Positions 1 through 6,662 of a stretch of 8,504 bases of DNA are shown here, piece by piece. The notes under the pieces were generated by a model, which ran no database searches, was not told the origin of the DNA, and was given only the letters and a program-made list of their open reading frames with translations. The DNA lies in contig DATLAN010000430.1 of assembly GCA_035527455.1 (NCBI GenBank), positions 1 to 8,504 on the forward strand. Direction: 5' to 3'. This stretch comes from DATLAN01 sp035527455 (lineage in GTDB: Bacteria > Planctomycetota > Planctomycetia > Pirellulales > Thermoguttaceae). Positions within the stretch are counted from its first letter, which is position 1. Every line of letters begins with the position of its first letter. The translations under genes were made by a program, and so were the position numbers.

Positions 1-2277
1 TGGGAGTATTCCGACTTGCCGCATTTCGTCGCCCGGATACTGTTCAGCATGAACCCCGACGGCACCAACCAGGTCGAGTATTACGGCAGCGGCTCGTATT
101 GGCCGAATTCCTTCTTCTACGCCCGGCCCGTTCCGGACCACCCCACGCGCATCGTCGGGATTGCGTCGGGGCACCACGGAGTACGACGGGCGGGCGAGCT
201 GCACATTCTCGATCCGGCGTTGGGTCGCCAAGAGGCCGACGGCTCGGTGCAGCGCATCCCGGGGTACGGCAAGCCGGTCGAGCCTGTGATTCTGGATCAA
301 CTCGTGGATGCAAGCTGGCCGAAGTTCCTTCATCCCTATCCGTTGAGTTCCAAGTACTTCCTCGTTTCGGTGAGCCTTCGCGCCGGATCGACCTGGGCGA
401 TCTATCTGGTCGACGTGTTCGACAACATGCTGCTCCTGCGGGAGGAGAAAGGCTATGATCTGCTCGAGCCGGTGCCCTGGCAGTCGCGGCCGATTCCTCC
501 GGTAGTCCCCAGCCGCGTAAAGCCCGAGCAGAAACATGCCAGCGTCTATCTGGAAGACGTCTATGCAGGAAACGGGCTCAAGGGCGTTCCCCGCGGCACC
601 GTCAAGCAACTCCGGCTGTTCACCTACCATTTCTCTTATCGCGGGATGGGGGGCCAGCAGGACAAGCTCGGCTTGGACGGGCCGTGGGACATCAAGTGCG
701 TGCTGGGCACCGTGCCGGTCGAGCCCGACGGATCGGCCCTGTTCTACGTGCCGGCCAATCTGCCCATCTCCTTCCAGCCGTTGGACGAAGAGGGCAAGGC
801 GATTCAACTGATGCGAAGCTGGAGCACGGCCATGCCGGGCGAGAACGTCTCGTGCGTGGGGTGTCACGCGCCGCAGAACACGGGCCCCCCGTCCAAAACC
901 ACGATCGCCGTCGGCCGCACCCCGTCGAAAATCGCTCCCTGGTACGGGCCGGTGCGCGGATTCTCGTTCCAGCGCGAGGTCGAACCGGTCGTCAACAAGT
1001 ATTGCGCGGGCTGCCATAACGGGCAAACTGGTGAAACGGCCGGCAAACCGCCGACGTCGGAGGAGACCGCACCGCCGATCGCCGACGCCTACATGTTCCT
1101 GCGACGCATGGTTCGCACGCCGACCATGGAGTCGGATATCCATGTCTGCGAGCCGTACGAGTACCACGCCGACACCACCGAACTGGTGAGGATGCTGCGC
1201 ACCGGCCACTACGGCGTGGAACTCGATGCCGAGGCGTGGGACAGGGTGATTACCTGGATCGATCTGAACACGCCCCGCCACGGGACGTGGACCGAAAACG
1301 TGGGCAGGGCCAGAATGGCGGACACGGTCCAGCGGAGACGCGACCTGATGCAGCGATACGCCGGGATCGACGGGATGGATGAAGACCCGGACGAACTGAT
1401 CCAGCAGGTTTCGGTCGAAAGCATCGAAGTCCCCGCGGCCACTGAAACGGCGGCGGCGGGGAAATCACCGGAGGTGAAGATCATCAAGATCTCGTCGAAG
1501 GACGCGACTCGGGCCGTTCGGAGCATCGATCCGGGGGATGGAAGCCCATTGGATCTGGTGCGGATCCCGGCCGGCGAGTTTCTCTCGGGAACCTCGCGGG
1601 TCAAGATCGCAAAACCCTTCTGGATGGCCAAAGATGAGATCAGCAACCGGCAGTACGCCCTGTTCGATCCGCAGCACGACAGCCGGCTGGAGCCGACGGA
1701 CTTTCTCCATTTCGATCCGATCAAGAGGGGAACTCCCCTGAACGGCCCCGATCAGCCGGTGGCCAAGGTGTCGTGGCAGCGGGCGGTGGAGTACTGCGGC
1801 TGGCTCTCGAAAGCGACCGGCCTGGAGGTTGATCTGCCGACCGAAGAGGAATGGGAATGGGCATGCCGGGCCGGGTCGGAGGATCCGTTCTGGTACGGCG
1901 GCTGGGACTGCGAGTTCGCCCCCTACGCCAACCTGGCCGACCTGCAATTCAATTCCGCCAGCCACTCCAAGACCTTCCAATGGCGGCCGGCAGTCCTGGA
2001 TCAGGACGATGGGTATCGCGTGTCGGCGCCGGTCGGGTCTTACCGGCCGAATCCATGGGGGCTCTGCGACATGCACGGCAACGTGGCCGAGTGGACGGCC
2101 TCGGTCTACCGGGACGGCCCGAACTCCGCGGCCACCAAGCGGGTAGTCCGCGGCGGTTCGTGGTCGGATCGCCCCAAGTGGGCCGCCGCCGAGGTCCGCT
2201 GGGGATACCGGGAGTTTCAGAAAGTGTACAATGTGGGGTTCAGGATCGTCGTCAGGAATTTGGAGAAAGCCCCGTAG
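1..2277 (+). CDS. HzsA-related dihaem protein with C-terminal FGE-sulfatase fold (5' partial)
   Basis: The frame is open to the left edge, so the true start lies outside; the TTG at 16 is only the first possible start codon. About 758 residues are visible. Numbering from base 1, residues ~5-270 look like the end of a beta-propeller followed by the middle region of hydrazine-synthase-alpha-like proteins ('PDGSALFYVPANLPISFQPL'). Two c-type haem sites follow, CVGCH (285-289) and CAGCH (335-339), then a helical part with 'EYHADTTELVRML' and 'WDRVITWIDLN'. An Ala/Glu/Lys-rich linker (~470-510) leads to an FGE-sulfatase (SUMF1-type) domain (~512-755): 'LVRIPAGEF', 'LPTEEEWEWACRAGS', 'CDMHGNVAEWTA', 'RVVRGGSW', 'NVGFRIV'. 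Known FGEs carry two copper-binding catalytic cysteines after RGGSW; here that stretch reads SDRPKWAAAEVRW, with none, so sulfatase activation is unlikely. Covalent haem implies export across the membrane. Nothing else suggests anammox, so true hydrazine synthase is not claimed. Its substrate is unknown. Confidence 0.85.
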   Translation, partial: WEYSDLPHFVARILFSMNPDGTNQVEYYGSGSYWPNSFFYARPVPDHPTRIVGIASGHHGVRRAGELHILDPALGRQEADGSVQRIPGYGKPVEPVILDQLVDASWPKFLHPYPLSSKYFLVSVSLRAGSTWAIYLVDVFDNMLLLREEKGYDLLEPVPWQSRPIPPVVPSRVKPEQKHASVYLEDVYAGNGLKGVPRGTVKQLRLFTYHFSYRGMGGQQDKLGLDGPWDIKCVLGTVPVEPDGSALFYVPANLPISFQPLDEEGKAIQLMRSWSTAMPGENVSCVGCHAPQNTGPPSKTTIAVGRTPSKIAPWYGPVRGFSFQREVEPVVNKYCAGCHNGQTGETAGKPPTSEETAPPIADAYMFLRRMVRTPTMESDIHVCEPYEYHADTTELVRMLRTGHYGVELDAEAWDRVITWIDLNTPRHGTWTENVGRARMADTVQRRRDLMQRYAGIDGMDEDPDELIQQVSVESIEVPAATETAAAGKSPEVKIIKISSKDATRAVRSIDPGDGSPLDLVRIPAGEFLSGTSRVKIAKPFWMAKDEISNRQYALFDPQHDSRLEPTDFLHFDPIKRGTPLNGPDQPVAKVSWQRAVEYCGWLSKATGLEVDLPTEEEWEWACRAGSEDPFWYGGWDCEFAPYANLADLQFNSASHSKTFQWRPAVLDQDDGYRVSAPVGSYRPNPWGLCDMHGNVAEWTASVYRDGPNSAATKRVVRGGSWSDRPKWAAAEVRWGYREFQKVYNVGFRIVVRNLEKAP

Positions 2278-2341
2278 GTCAGGGCTTGCCCTGACGAAAT
2301 CGAAACCGAGCATGAACCTGTCAGGGCAAGCCCTGACCTAC
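2274..2341. repeat. Long REP-like palindrome, each arm itself palindromic
   Basis: The left arm (2274-2295) and right arm (2320-2341) are perfect 22-bp inverted repeats around a 24-bp spacer. Each arm contains its own smaller palindrome, GTCAGGGC-TT-GCCCTGAC on the left and the complementary GTCAGGGC-AA-GCCCTGAC on the right, so the RNA could form one long hairpin or two short ones. The stop codon TAG (2275-2277) of the upstream gene lies in the left arm. There is no T-run after the stem, so a classic intrinsic terminator is not supported, although a stem this strong could still stabilise or end the upstream transcript. It resembles the dispersed REP-type palindromes mobilised by RAYT transposases; that class is inferred from structure alone, and no transposase is in the window. 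Confidence 0.85.
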
Positions 2342-2389
2342 CTACTTCCCGCATGCTCCCCACGGATTCGGATCGACCACGGATTTGCA

Positions 2390-2397
2390 GGAGGGAG
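2390..2397 (+). promoter_or_regulatory. Ribosome-binding site deciding the lipoprotein start
   Basis: GGAGGGAG lies 8 bases before the ATG at 2406. This favours that ATG over the in-frame TTG at 2385, which lies upstream of the site, and over the TTG at 2403. Confidence 0.7.
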
Positions 2398-2405
2398 ATG
2401 GATTG

Positions 2406-3776
2406 ATGACGAAGAGTGCCCGGATGGCAACGCGGTTATGGTTCGTTTGCGGATGTCTCATGGTTCTGCTGCCGCCGGTGTCCGGCTGCCAAAGCGAGAA
2501 GACCGATGAGGACGGCGCCGGCGTTACTCCCCGGGCAAAGGTCGACGATCTCCCGCCCGCCATCGCCGCCGAGGACGATTGGCCCTGGTGGCGGGGACCG
2601 ACTGTCAACAACATCGCCGCGGCGGGCCAAGAGCCGCCCCTGCAATGGAGCGAAACCCAGAACGTCCTCTGGCGGACGGAAGTGCCCGGCCGGGGACACG
2701 GAAGCCCGTGCGTCTCGGGCGACCGCATCTTCCTGCCCTCGGGCGACCCCTCAGGCGACGAAGAACAAGGGACCATCTGGATGCTCTGCTTCGACCGCGA
2801 CTCCGGCGATCAGCTTTGGCGGACGGAAGTATGGCACGGCGCACTGCCGAAGGTCCACGAGAACAATTCCCACGCTTCGGCCACGCCCGCCTGTGACGCC
2901 CAGCGGGTCTACTTTCCCTACCAGACCGACACGGAAGTGCGGATGGCCGCCTTGGACCTCGACGGCAACATCGTCTGGAACGAGACGGTCGCAAGCTATA
3001 CCTCCGTGCAAGGCTATTCGGCCTCGCCGGCCCTGTTCAAGTCGGCCGTGATCGTGCCGACCGATAGCGCCGCGGATACGCCGCACGCACTCACGGCGCT
3101 GCACCGCAAGACGGGCCGGGTCGTGTGGCAGGTTCCGCGGCCCGACAAACGCGAATCGTACGCCTCGCCGCTGGTCGCGCACGTCGCCGGGCGGGATCAG
3201 CTCTTCATCGTCGGTCCGGACATGACCCGTGCCTACGACCCGAACAACGGCGAGCTGCTCTGGGAGTGCGACGGGCCCACCGAGTACAACGCGGCCACGG
3301 TCGCCTTCGGCAACGACATGATCTACGCCACCGGCGGCTATCCCGGCAAGGCGCTGCTGGGCATCCGGGCAGACGGTTCCCGAGACGTGACCGAAACGCA
3401 CCTCGTCTGGAAAAGCGACCGGAAGGCCGGCTACGTCCCCTCGCCGCTGCTGCACGACGGGTTGCTCTACGCCGTCAGCGACCTCGGCTTGATGCGCTGC
3501 TACGACGCCGCCTCGGGCGAGGTCGTTTGGGAGCAGAGCCTCGGCGCCCCGTTCTACTCGTCGCCGGTGCTGGTCGGCGAGAGGATTTACGTCTTCGACC
3601 GAGAAGGAAAGGGCTACATCATCAAGGCAGGCCGCCGCTTCGAACTCCTGGCGGAAAACCCGCTGCCCGACGGCGCCTTCGCGACCCCCGTGATCTGCGG
3701 CGGCCGGATTTACCTGAGGACGCTGGGCGACTTCTATTGCCTGGGCGACGAGGGGCAGGACGATCCCGTTCGGTGA
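2406..3776 (+). CDS. PQQ/BamB-like beta-propeller lipoprotein
   Basis: A 456-residue protein. The N-terminus has basic residues, a hydrophobic stretch and a lipobox ending in VSGC (Cys28), so it is predicted to be processed by signal peptidase II and lipid-anchored outside the inner membrane. After a short acidic linker comes 'WPWWRGP', typical of planctomycete PQQ-like propellers. Repeated blades follow with the pattern Gly-x-hydrophobic-hydrophobic-Trp: 'SGDQLWRTEV', 'GNIVWNET', 'GRVVWQVP', 'GELLWECD', 'GEVVWEQS', alternating with 'SPxLxxxRIYxF' strands. There is no CxxCH and no obvious dehydrogenase active site. Proteins of this type are usually scaffolds or binding proteins, related in fold to BamB and to quinoprotein dehydrogenases; function cannot be assigned further. 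It follows the dihaem gene by 128 bp with a palindrome between, so co-transcription is uncertain. It is convergent with the next gene (86-bp gap). Confidence 0.88.
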   Translation: MTKSARMATRLWFVCGCLMVLLPPVSGCQSEKTDEDGAGVTPRAKVDDLPPAIAAEDDWPWWRGPTVNNIAAAGQEPPLQWSETQNVLWRTEVPGRGHGSPCVSGDRIFLPSGDPSGDEEQGTIWMLCFDRDSGDQLWRTEVWHGALPKVHENNSHASATPACDAQRVYFPYQTDTEVRMAALDLDGNIVWNETVASYTSVQGYSASPALFKSAVIVPTDSAADTPHALTALHRKTGRVVWQVPRPDKRESYASPLVAHVAGRDQLFIVGPDMTRAYDPNNGELLWECDGPTEYNAATVAFGNDMIYATGGYPGKALLGIRADGSRDVTETHLVWKSDRKAGYVPSPLLHDGLLYAVSDLGLMRCYDAASGEVVWEQSLGAPFYSSPVLVGERIYVFDREGKGYIIKAGRRFELLAENPLPDGAFATPVICGGRIYLRTLGDFYCLGDEGQDDPVR

Positions 3777-3862
3777 AAAACCGAGCGGACCGGGCACAAG
3801 CTCGCGCCGATCGTACCGCGGCATCCCGCCGAGTCGCTCGCGGCATGGAACCTCACCGATCG

Positions 3863-5365
3863 TCAGGGCCTCGATGCACCCGACCTGACGGCGCTCCGGG
3901 ATATCGAGTCATGATCCGCGACACTCTCCAACAACCCCAACACGGCCGCCCTGATCTTCGGCTCGGCGTCGACCTCCAGACAACTGGTTCTCGCCCGCCA
4001 GGTGGTGTAGCCGCCGAGTTCGTGCTGGTCCGGCGGGGCGAGGTAACCTTCGCCGCCGTTGGCCAGGCTGATGTTGAACGTGGGCTTCAAGGGGCTCGCG
4101 GCCTTGATCGCCAGGCCCGTCGCGCTGAAAACCTCGTTGGGAATCGCCGTGATGCCCAGGGAGCCGATGCGGATCGCCTGGAGCTTCAGCTCGCGGGTCG
4201 GCGGCATGGCGTCCAACAGCACCGTTTCCCGGGCGTAGACCTCGATCCAGTTCCGCGGCTTGCGGCCGGCGAAGGTCTTCATGAACTCCTTGGCTTCGGC
4301 GACCTCTTTCTCGGTAGGCATTCGCACGTTCAATTCGAGCAGCTTCTGCCGCATCGCGATCGGCACCCGGTCGTGATGCCGGATGGTCTTGTAGGCCTTC
4401 AGCGCGGCTTGGGCGACGTCCTCGGCCACGGTGAAGCGGTCGAACCGGCGGGGCGCTTCGGGGAAGTTGCAGCAGTTCGCGTCGCCGCTGGTGCCGTTGG
4501 ACATCATGCCGACGAACGGCGGCGAACCGTCCCCGGCCCCGAGGAGCTGCCCGATCCTCGTGGCGAAGACCGCGAAGTAGTCGGCCGAAACGGCCGGGCT
4601 GCCCACGTAATGGGTCGAGTAGTTCGACAGCAAGGCGATCGGGCGTCCCTCGGGCGTTTGCACCGATAGCACGGCCACCTGCGGATCGGGCCGGCCGGTC
4701 GGCTGGACGGCGTTGGGGTTGAGATAGCCGGGGTTCATCTGGGCCCGGTCGTCCCGCTTGTCGCTGAAGCGGTTCGTCAGCGCCGTGCCCGGCTTCATCA
4801 GGAAACGGCGGCAGAAGACGTTCGTAGGGTCTTCGCCCATGGCCCAGCCGATCCGCGCCGGCGCGAGGTTCTTCCGTGCCGCCTCGATCGCCGCGGCAAT
4901 CCGCCCGGGCAGCAGTGCGGCGTAGTCTTCGTCGCAGTCGCTGCCCAAACAGCCGACGACCGACGGGGCCGAATGCGTATGGGTGGCCGAGATCGACATC
5001 CGCTCGGTGGCGATGCCGGTCGCCTGGCGTGCGAGTTCCTTGGCCTGATCCAACAACGCCCGGGGGACCATGCAGTTGTCGACCGTGGCGATGGCGATCG
5101 GCCCGGTTCCGTCGTCGAGCACCAGGCATCGCACGTTGAGCGGGTCGATCGCGCGATCGGCCGTCCGCTCGGCCACGCCCCCGTTGACGATCACGGGGAA
5201 CTTCTGCGGCGTAACGTCGACCATCGCGGCGCCGGCGCGGAGGGTCTTCTCCGTCTCGGCACGCTCGGGGACCTCGGCCGCTCGAGCCTTCCGAGTCGTC
5301 CAGCCTGCCGCCAATCCGGCCAGGCCGACGCCGAGGAATCGTCTGCGGGAAGTTCGTGTTTTCAT
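3863..5365 (-). CDS. Neutral/alkaline ceramidase-family protein, Tat-exported
   Basis: A 500-residue protein. The start at 5365 is chosen because it gives a twin-arginine signal, SRRRFLG (residues 6-12), a hydrophobic stretch and an ARA-A cleavage site near residue 29, with a good ribosome-binding site. The open frame continues upstream to 5653, but that part lacks family sequence and overlaps the divergent gene. Family landmarks: 'GAAMVDVTPQ' (45-54), 'SATHTHSAPS' with His129 and His131, 'LLSNYSTHYVG' with His252, 'SNGTSGDANCC' (289-299), 'IPNEVFSATG' with Glu411, and 'NGGEGYLAPPD' with Tyr441. Two His, a Glu and a Tyr match the zinc-ligand pattern of bacterial neutral ceramidase. The family's GDxSPN nucleophile motif appears as GDANCC, so the catalytic Ser is Asn297 by my alignment by eye. 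It is therefore probably a zinc-dependent hydrolase-fold protein acting outside the cytoplasm on an unknown substrate rather than a proven ceramidase. Confidence 0.87.
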   Translation of the reverse strand: MKTRTSRRRFLGVGLAGLAAGWTTRKARAAEVPERAETEKTLRAGAAMVDVTPQKFPVIVNGGVAERTADRAIDPLNVRCLVLDDGTGPIAIATVDNCMVPRALLDQAKELARQATGIATERMSISATHTHSAPSVVGCLGSDCDEDYAALLPGRIAAAIEAARKNLAPARIGWAMGEDPTNVFCRRFLMKPGTALTNRFSDKRDDRAQMNPGYLNPNAVQPTGRPDPQVAVLSVQTPEGRPIALLSNYSTHYVGSPAVSADYFAVFATRIGQLLGAGDGSPPFVGMMSNGTSGDANCCNFPEAPRRFDRFTVAEDVAQAALKAYKTIRHHDRVPIAMRQKLLELNVRMPTEKEVAEAKEFMKTFAGRKPRNWIEVYARETVLLDAMPPTRELKLQAIRIGSLGITAIPNEVFSATGLAIKAASPLKPTFNISLANGGEGYLAPPDQHELGGYTTWRARTSCLEVDAEPKIRAAVLGLLESVADHDSISRSAVRSGASRP

Positions 5366-5371
5366 CGGTGG

Positions 5372-5376
5372 TCCTT
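5372..5376 (-). promoter_or_regulatory. Ribosome-binding site of the ceramidase-family gene
   Basis: On the minus strand AAGGA, within GAGAAGGA, lies 6 bases before the ATG at 5365. It supports that start and the Tat signal peptide. Confidence 0.6.
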
Positions 5377-5490
5377 CTCTTGCTGGAGCAGAACGGGGCA
5401 CGCCGGCCCAAATCAGGATAACCGGGCCAAACGTCGATGAAAAGCCTCGTGGGAGTCGGTTGGCCTGCGGAGCCGGGTTTCCCAATCGAC

Positions 5491-5520
5491 CTGCCCCCAA
5501 CCGGCGATTTCCTGTATAAT
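5491..5520 (+). promoter_or_regulatory. Probable sigma-70-type promoter of the hemX-hemA unit
   Basis: A perfect TATAAT -10 box lies at 5515-5520, conspicuous in this GC-rich DNA, 50 bases before the ATG of the HemX-like gene. No good -35 is present: CTGCCC (5491-5496) sits at an 18-bp spacing but matches poorly, so an activator or another sigma factor may be involved. Transcription would start near 5527, giving a leader of about 44 bases. Confidence 0.5.
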
Positions 5521-5570
5521 CCCGAGACAGGCGCGAACGAGACACGGGGGAACTTGGGGGCTGCGCGGAC

Positions 5571-6662
5571 ATGATGCTGTCGGGGATCGAGACGTTCTGT
5601 TTCGCTGTTGGCGCAGCGCAGGTTGCCGCGACGGCTGCCGAAGAGGGCGGCATCGGGATTCTCTGTTTCGGCGCCAGTTATTTGGTGGCGCTGGCCCTGG
5701 AGATCTCACGGCTGGTCTTTCGCAGCGGCGTTCGCGGAGCCGTTATGTTGGGATTCGCCGGGGCAGGACTGGTGGCCCATTCTGCCTATCTCGTGGCTCG
5801 GGCCCTGGAAACGCCCGGTTCGCCGCTCTCCAGCACCCATGACTGGTGCCTGGTGGCTGCCTGGGCGCTCGTGGTTGCCTACCTTTACCTGGTATACTAC
5901 CACCCGAAGGCCAACTTCGGGCTGTTCATTTTCCCGCTGGTGTTGGGTTTGGTGGCGTCGGCCGCGTTTTTCACCGATCCGGACCACCCGTTTTCCAGGT
6001 TGCCGTCCAGCTACCTGTGGGGAATCGTGCATGGTACTTCAATCCTGCTGGGTACGGTGGCGGTGTCGATCGGATTCGCGGCCGGGCTGATGTACCTCGG
6101 TCAGGCCCGACGGCTGAAACACAAACGGCCCCCGATACGCGGACTGCGACTGCCCAGCCTGGAATGGCTGCAGCGGACCAACAGTCGGTCGCTGGTGATC
6201 TCGGTGCTGATGCTGGGCGTGGGGGTCGCGTCGGGAGCGATCCTGAATCTGAGCAAGCCCGATCGAAGCGACCGGCTCCTCTGGCTCGATCCGCTGGTGC
6301 TGTTCACCCATCTGACGTTCACCTGGCTGCTGGTCGCCACGGTCGTGGGCGCCTTTTACAGGCCGGCCCGACAGGGGCGAAAGGTCGCCTACCTGACCCT
6401 GGTGAGCATGGTTTTCCTGCTGCTCGCCTTGGGAGTCATGCTGTTCGGAAAGACGCAGCACGGCGGAGAACAGGGTGCCACGGGCATCTTGCCCGTGCAC
6501 TGGCGAGACGCCAGTGGCACCCAGCAACTGTGCAAGCTATACGCCGTCCCGCTTAGCCCCTCGTCCCTCGCCCCTCGCCCCTCGTCCCTCGCCCCTCGCC
6601 CCTCGTCCCTCGCCCCTCGCCCCTCACCCCTCGCCCCTACTCTGCCCGGAGGTGCGGCATGA
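5571..6662 (+). CDS. HemX/CcsA-like multi-pass membrane protein (cytochrome c assembly family)
   Basis: A 363-residue protein with about eight predicted membrane helices (~29-48, 56-77, 92-110, 115-133, 150-176, 207-227, 239-262, 272-293). This is the layout of the cytochrome c assembly/HemX family. Conserved-looking features include 'WGIVHGTSILLG' (His154), 'WLDPLVLFTHLTFTWLL' (His247) and 'SSTHDWCLVAAWALVVAYLYL'. I do not see the tryptophan-rich WWD haem-handling motif of true CcsA/CcmC, and the gene abuts hemA as hemX does in Bacillus, so a HemX-like role (controlling HemA level or assisting haem handling) is preferred; CcsA remains possible. The family-like part ends near residue 300. The remaining ~62 residues are encoded by a palindrome and a tandem repeat (period seven residues, 'SSLAPRP') and probably arose from repeat insertion. 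The stop overlaps the hemA start as ATGA. The ribosome-binding site is weak: a G-run at 5556-5560, 10 bases before the ATG. Confidence 0.8.
   Translation: MMLSGIETFCFAVGAAQVAATAAEEGGIGILCFGASYLVALALEISRLVFRSGVRGAVMLGFAGAGLVAHSAYLVARALETPGSPLSSTHDWCLVAAWALVVAYLYLVYYHPKANFGLFIFPLVLGLVASAAFFTDPDHPFSRLPSSYLWGIVHGTSILLGTVAVSIGFAAGLMYLGQARRLKHKRPPIRGLRLPSLEWLQRTNSRSLVISVLMLGVGVASGAILNLSKPDRSDRLLWLDPLVLFTHLTFTWLLVATVVGAFYRPARQGRKVAYLTLVSMVFLLLALGVMLFGKTQHGGEQGATGILPVHWRDASGTQQLCKLYAVPLSPSSLAPRPSSLAPRPSSLAPRPSPLAPTLPGGAA
6473..6522. repeat. Cloverleaf-like palindromic repeat inside the 3' end of the HemX-like gene
   Basis: The outer arms GGGTGCCAC (6473-6481) and GTGGCACCC (6514-6522) are perfect inverted repeats. 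Between and partly overlapping them lie two perfect 8-bp hairpins with 3-base loops: CACGGGCA/TGCCCGTG (6479-6497, loop TCT) and CACTGGCG/CGCCAGTG (6498-6516, loop AGA). The whole can fold as a three-way junction. It encodes 'GATGILPVHWRDASGT' in the host gene frame. From memory, near-identical 'GGGCATCTTGCCC' elements are dispersed in planctomycete genomes; a genome search would settle this. Confidence 0.85.
6556..6639. repeat. Tandem repeat, 4 x 21 bp (12 heptamers), C-rich
   Basis: Three identical 21-bp units (6556-6576, 6577-6597, 6598-6618) are followed by a fourth with three changes (6619-6639). Each unit is three heptamers: GCCCCTC, GTCCCTC, GCCCCTC. It is read in the HemX-like frame with a period of seven residues and ends 9 bases before the hemA ribosome-binding site. 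The minus strand carries twelve runs of three or four G separated by 3-4 bases, a strong G-quadruplex pattern. Confidence 0.92.
6648..6654 (+). promoter_or_regulatory. Ribosome-binding site of hemA
   Basis: GGAGGTG ends 4 bases before the hemA ATG at 6659. It lies inside the last codons of the upstream gene, consistent with translational coupling through the ATGA overlap. Confidence 0.75.

Noticed and set aside
1..2277. True hydrazine synthase and an anammox genome
   Set aside because: HzsA-related proteins with FGE domains occur in many non-anammox planctomycetes as I recall, and no hzsB, hzsC or hydrazine dehydrogenase gene is present in the window.
1465..2313. 282-codon minus-strand open frame
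   Set aside because: It is antisense to the FGE domain, which has clear family motifs on the plus strand.
3861..3890. Inverted repeat CGTCAGG/CCTGACG at the convergent gene ends as a terminator
   Set aside because: A 7-bp stem with a 16-base loop and no T-run on either strand; it may be chance in GC-rich DNA.
3125..4669. 514-codon plus-strand open frame
   Set aside because: It runs out of frame through the PQQ-propeller gene and antisense to the ceramidase-family gene; arginine-rich shadow sequence.
3909..5411. 500-codon minus-strand open frame in another frame of the ceramidase-family gene
   Set aside because: It lacks all family motifs, which lie in the frame ending at 3863.
5405..5428. 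GGCCC/GGGCC inverted repeat and a TATCCT-like box as promoter or operator of the ceramidase-family gene
   Set aside because: The 5-bp arms and 4-of-6 box matches are expected by chance here.
5366..5653. Open frame extending the ceramidase-family gene 96 codons upstream
   Set aside because: It overlaps the divergent HemX-like gene and its promoter, has no family sequence, and would bury the Tat signal; the ATG at 5365 has a good ribosome-binding site.
6556..6639. Possible CRISPR array
   Set aside because: The units are directly adjacent with no spacers and are short C-rich heptamers, so it is a simple tandem repeat.
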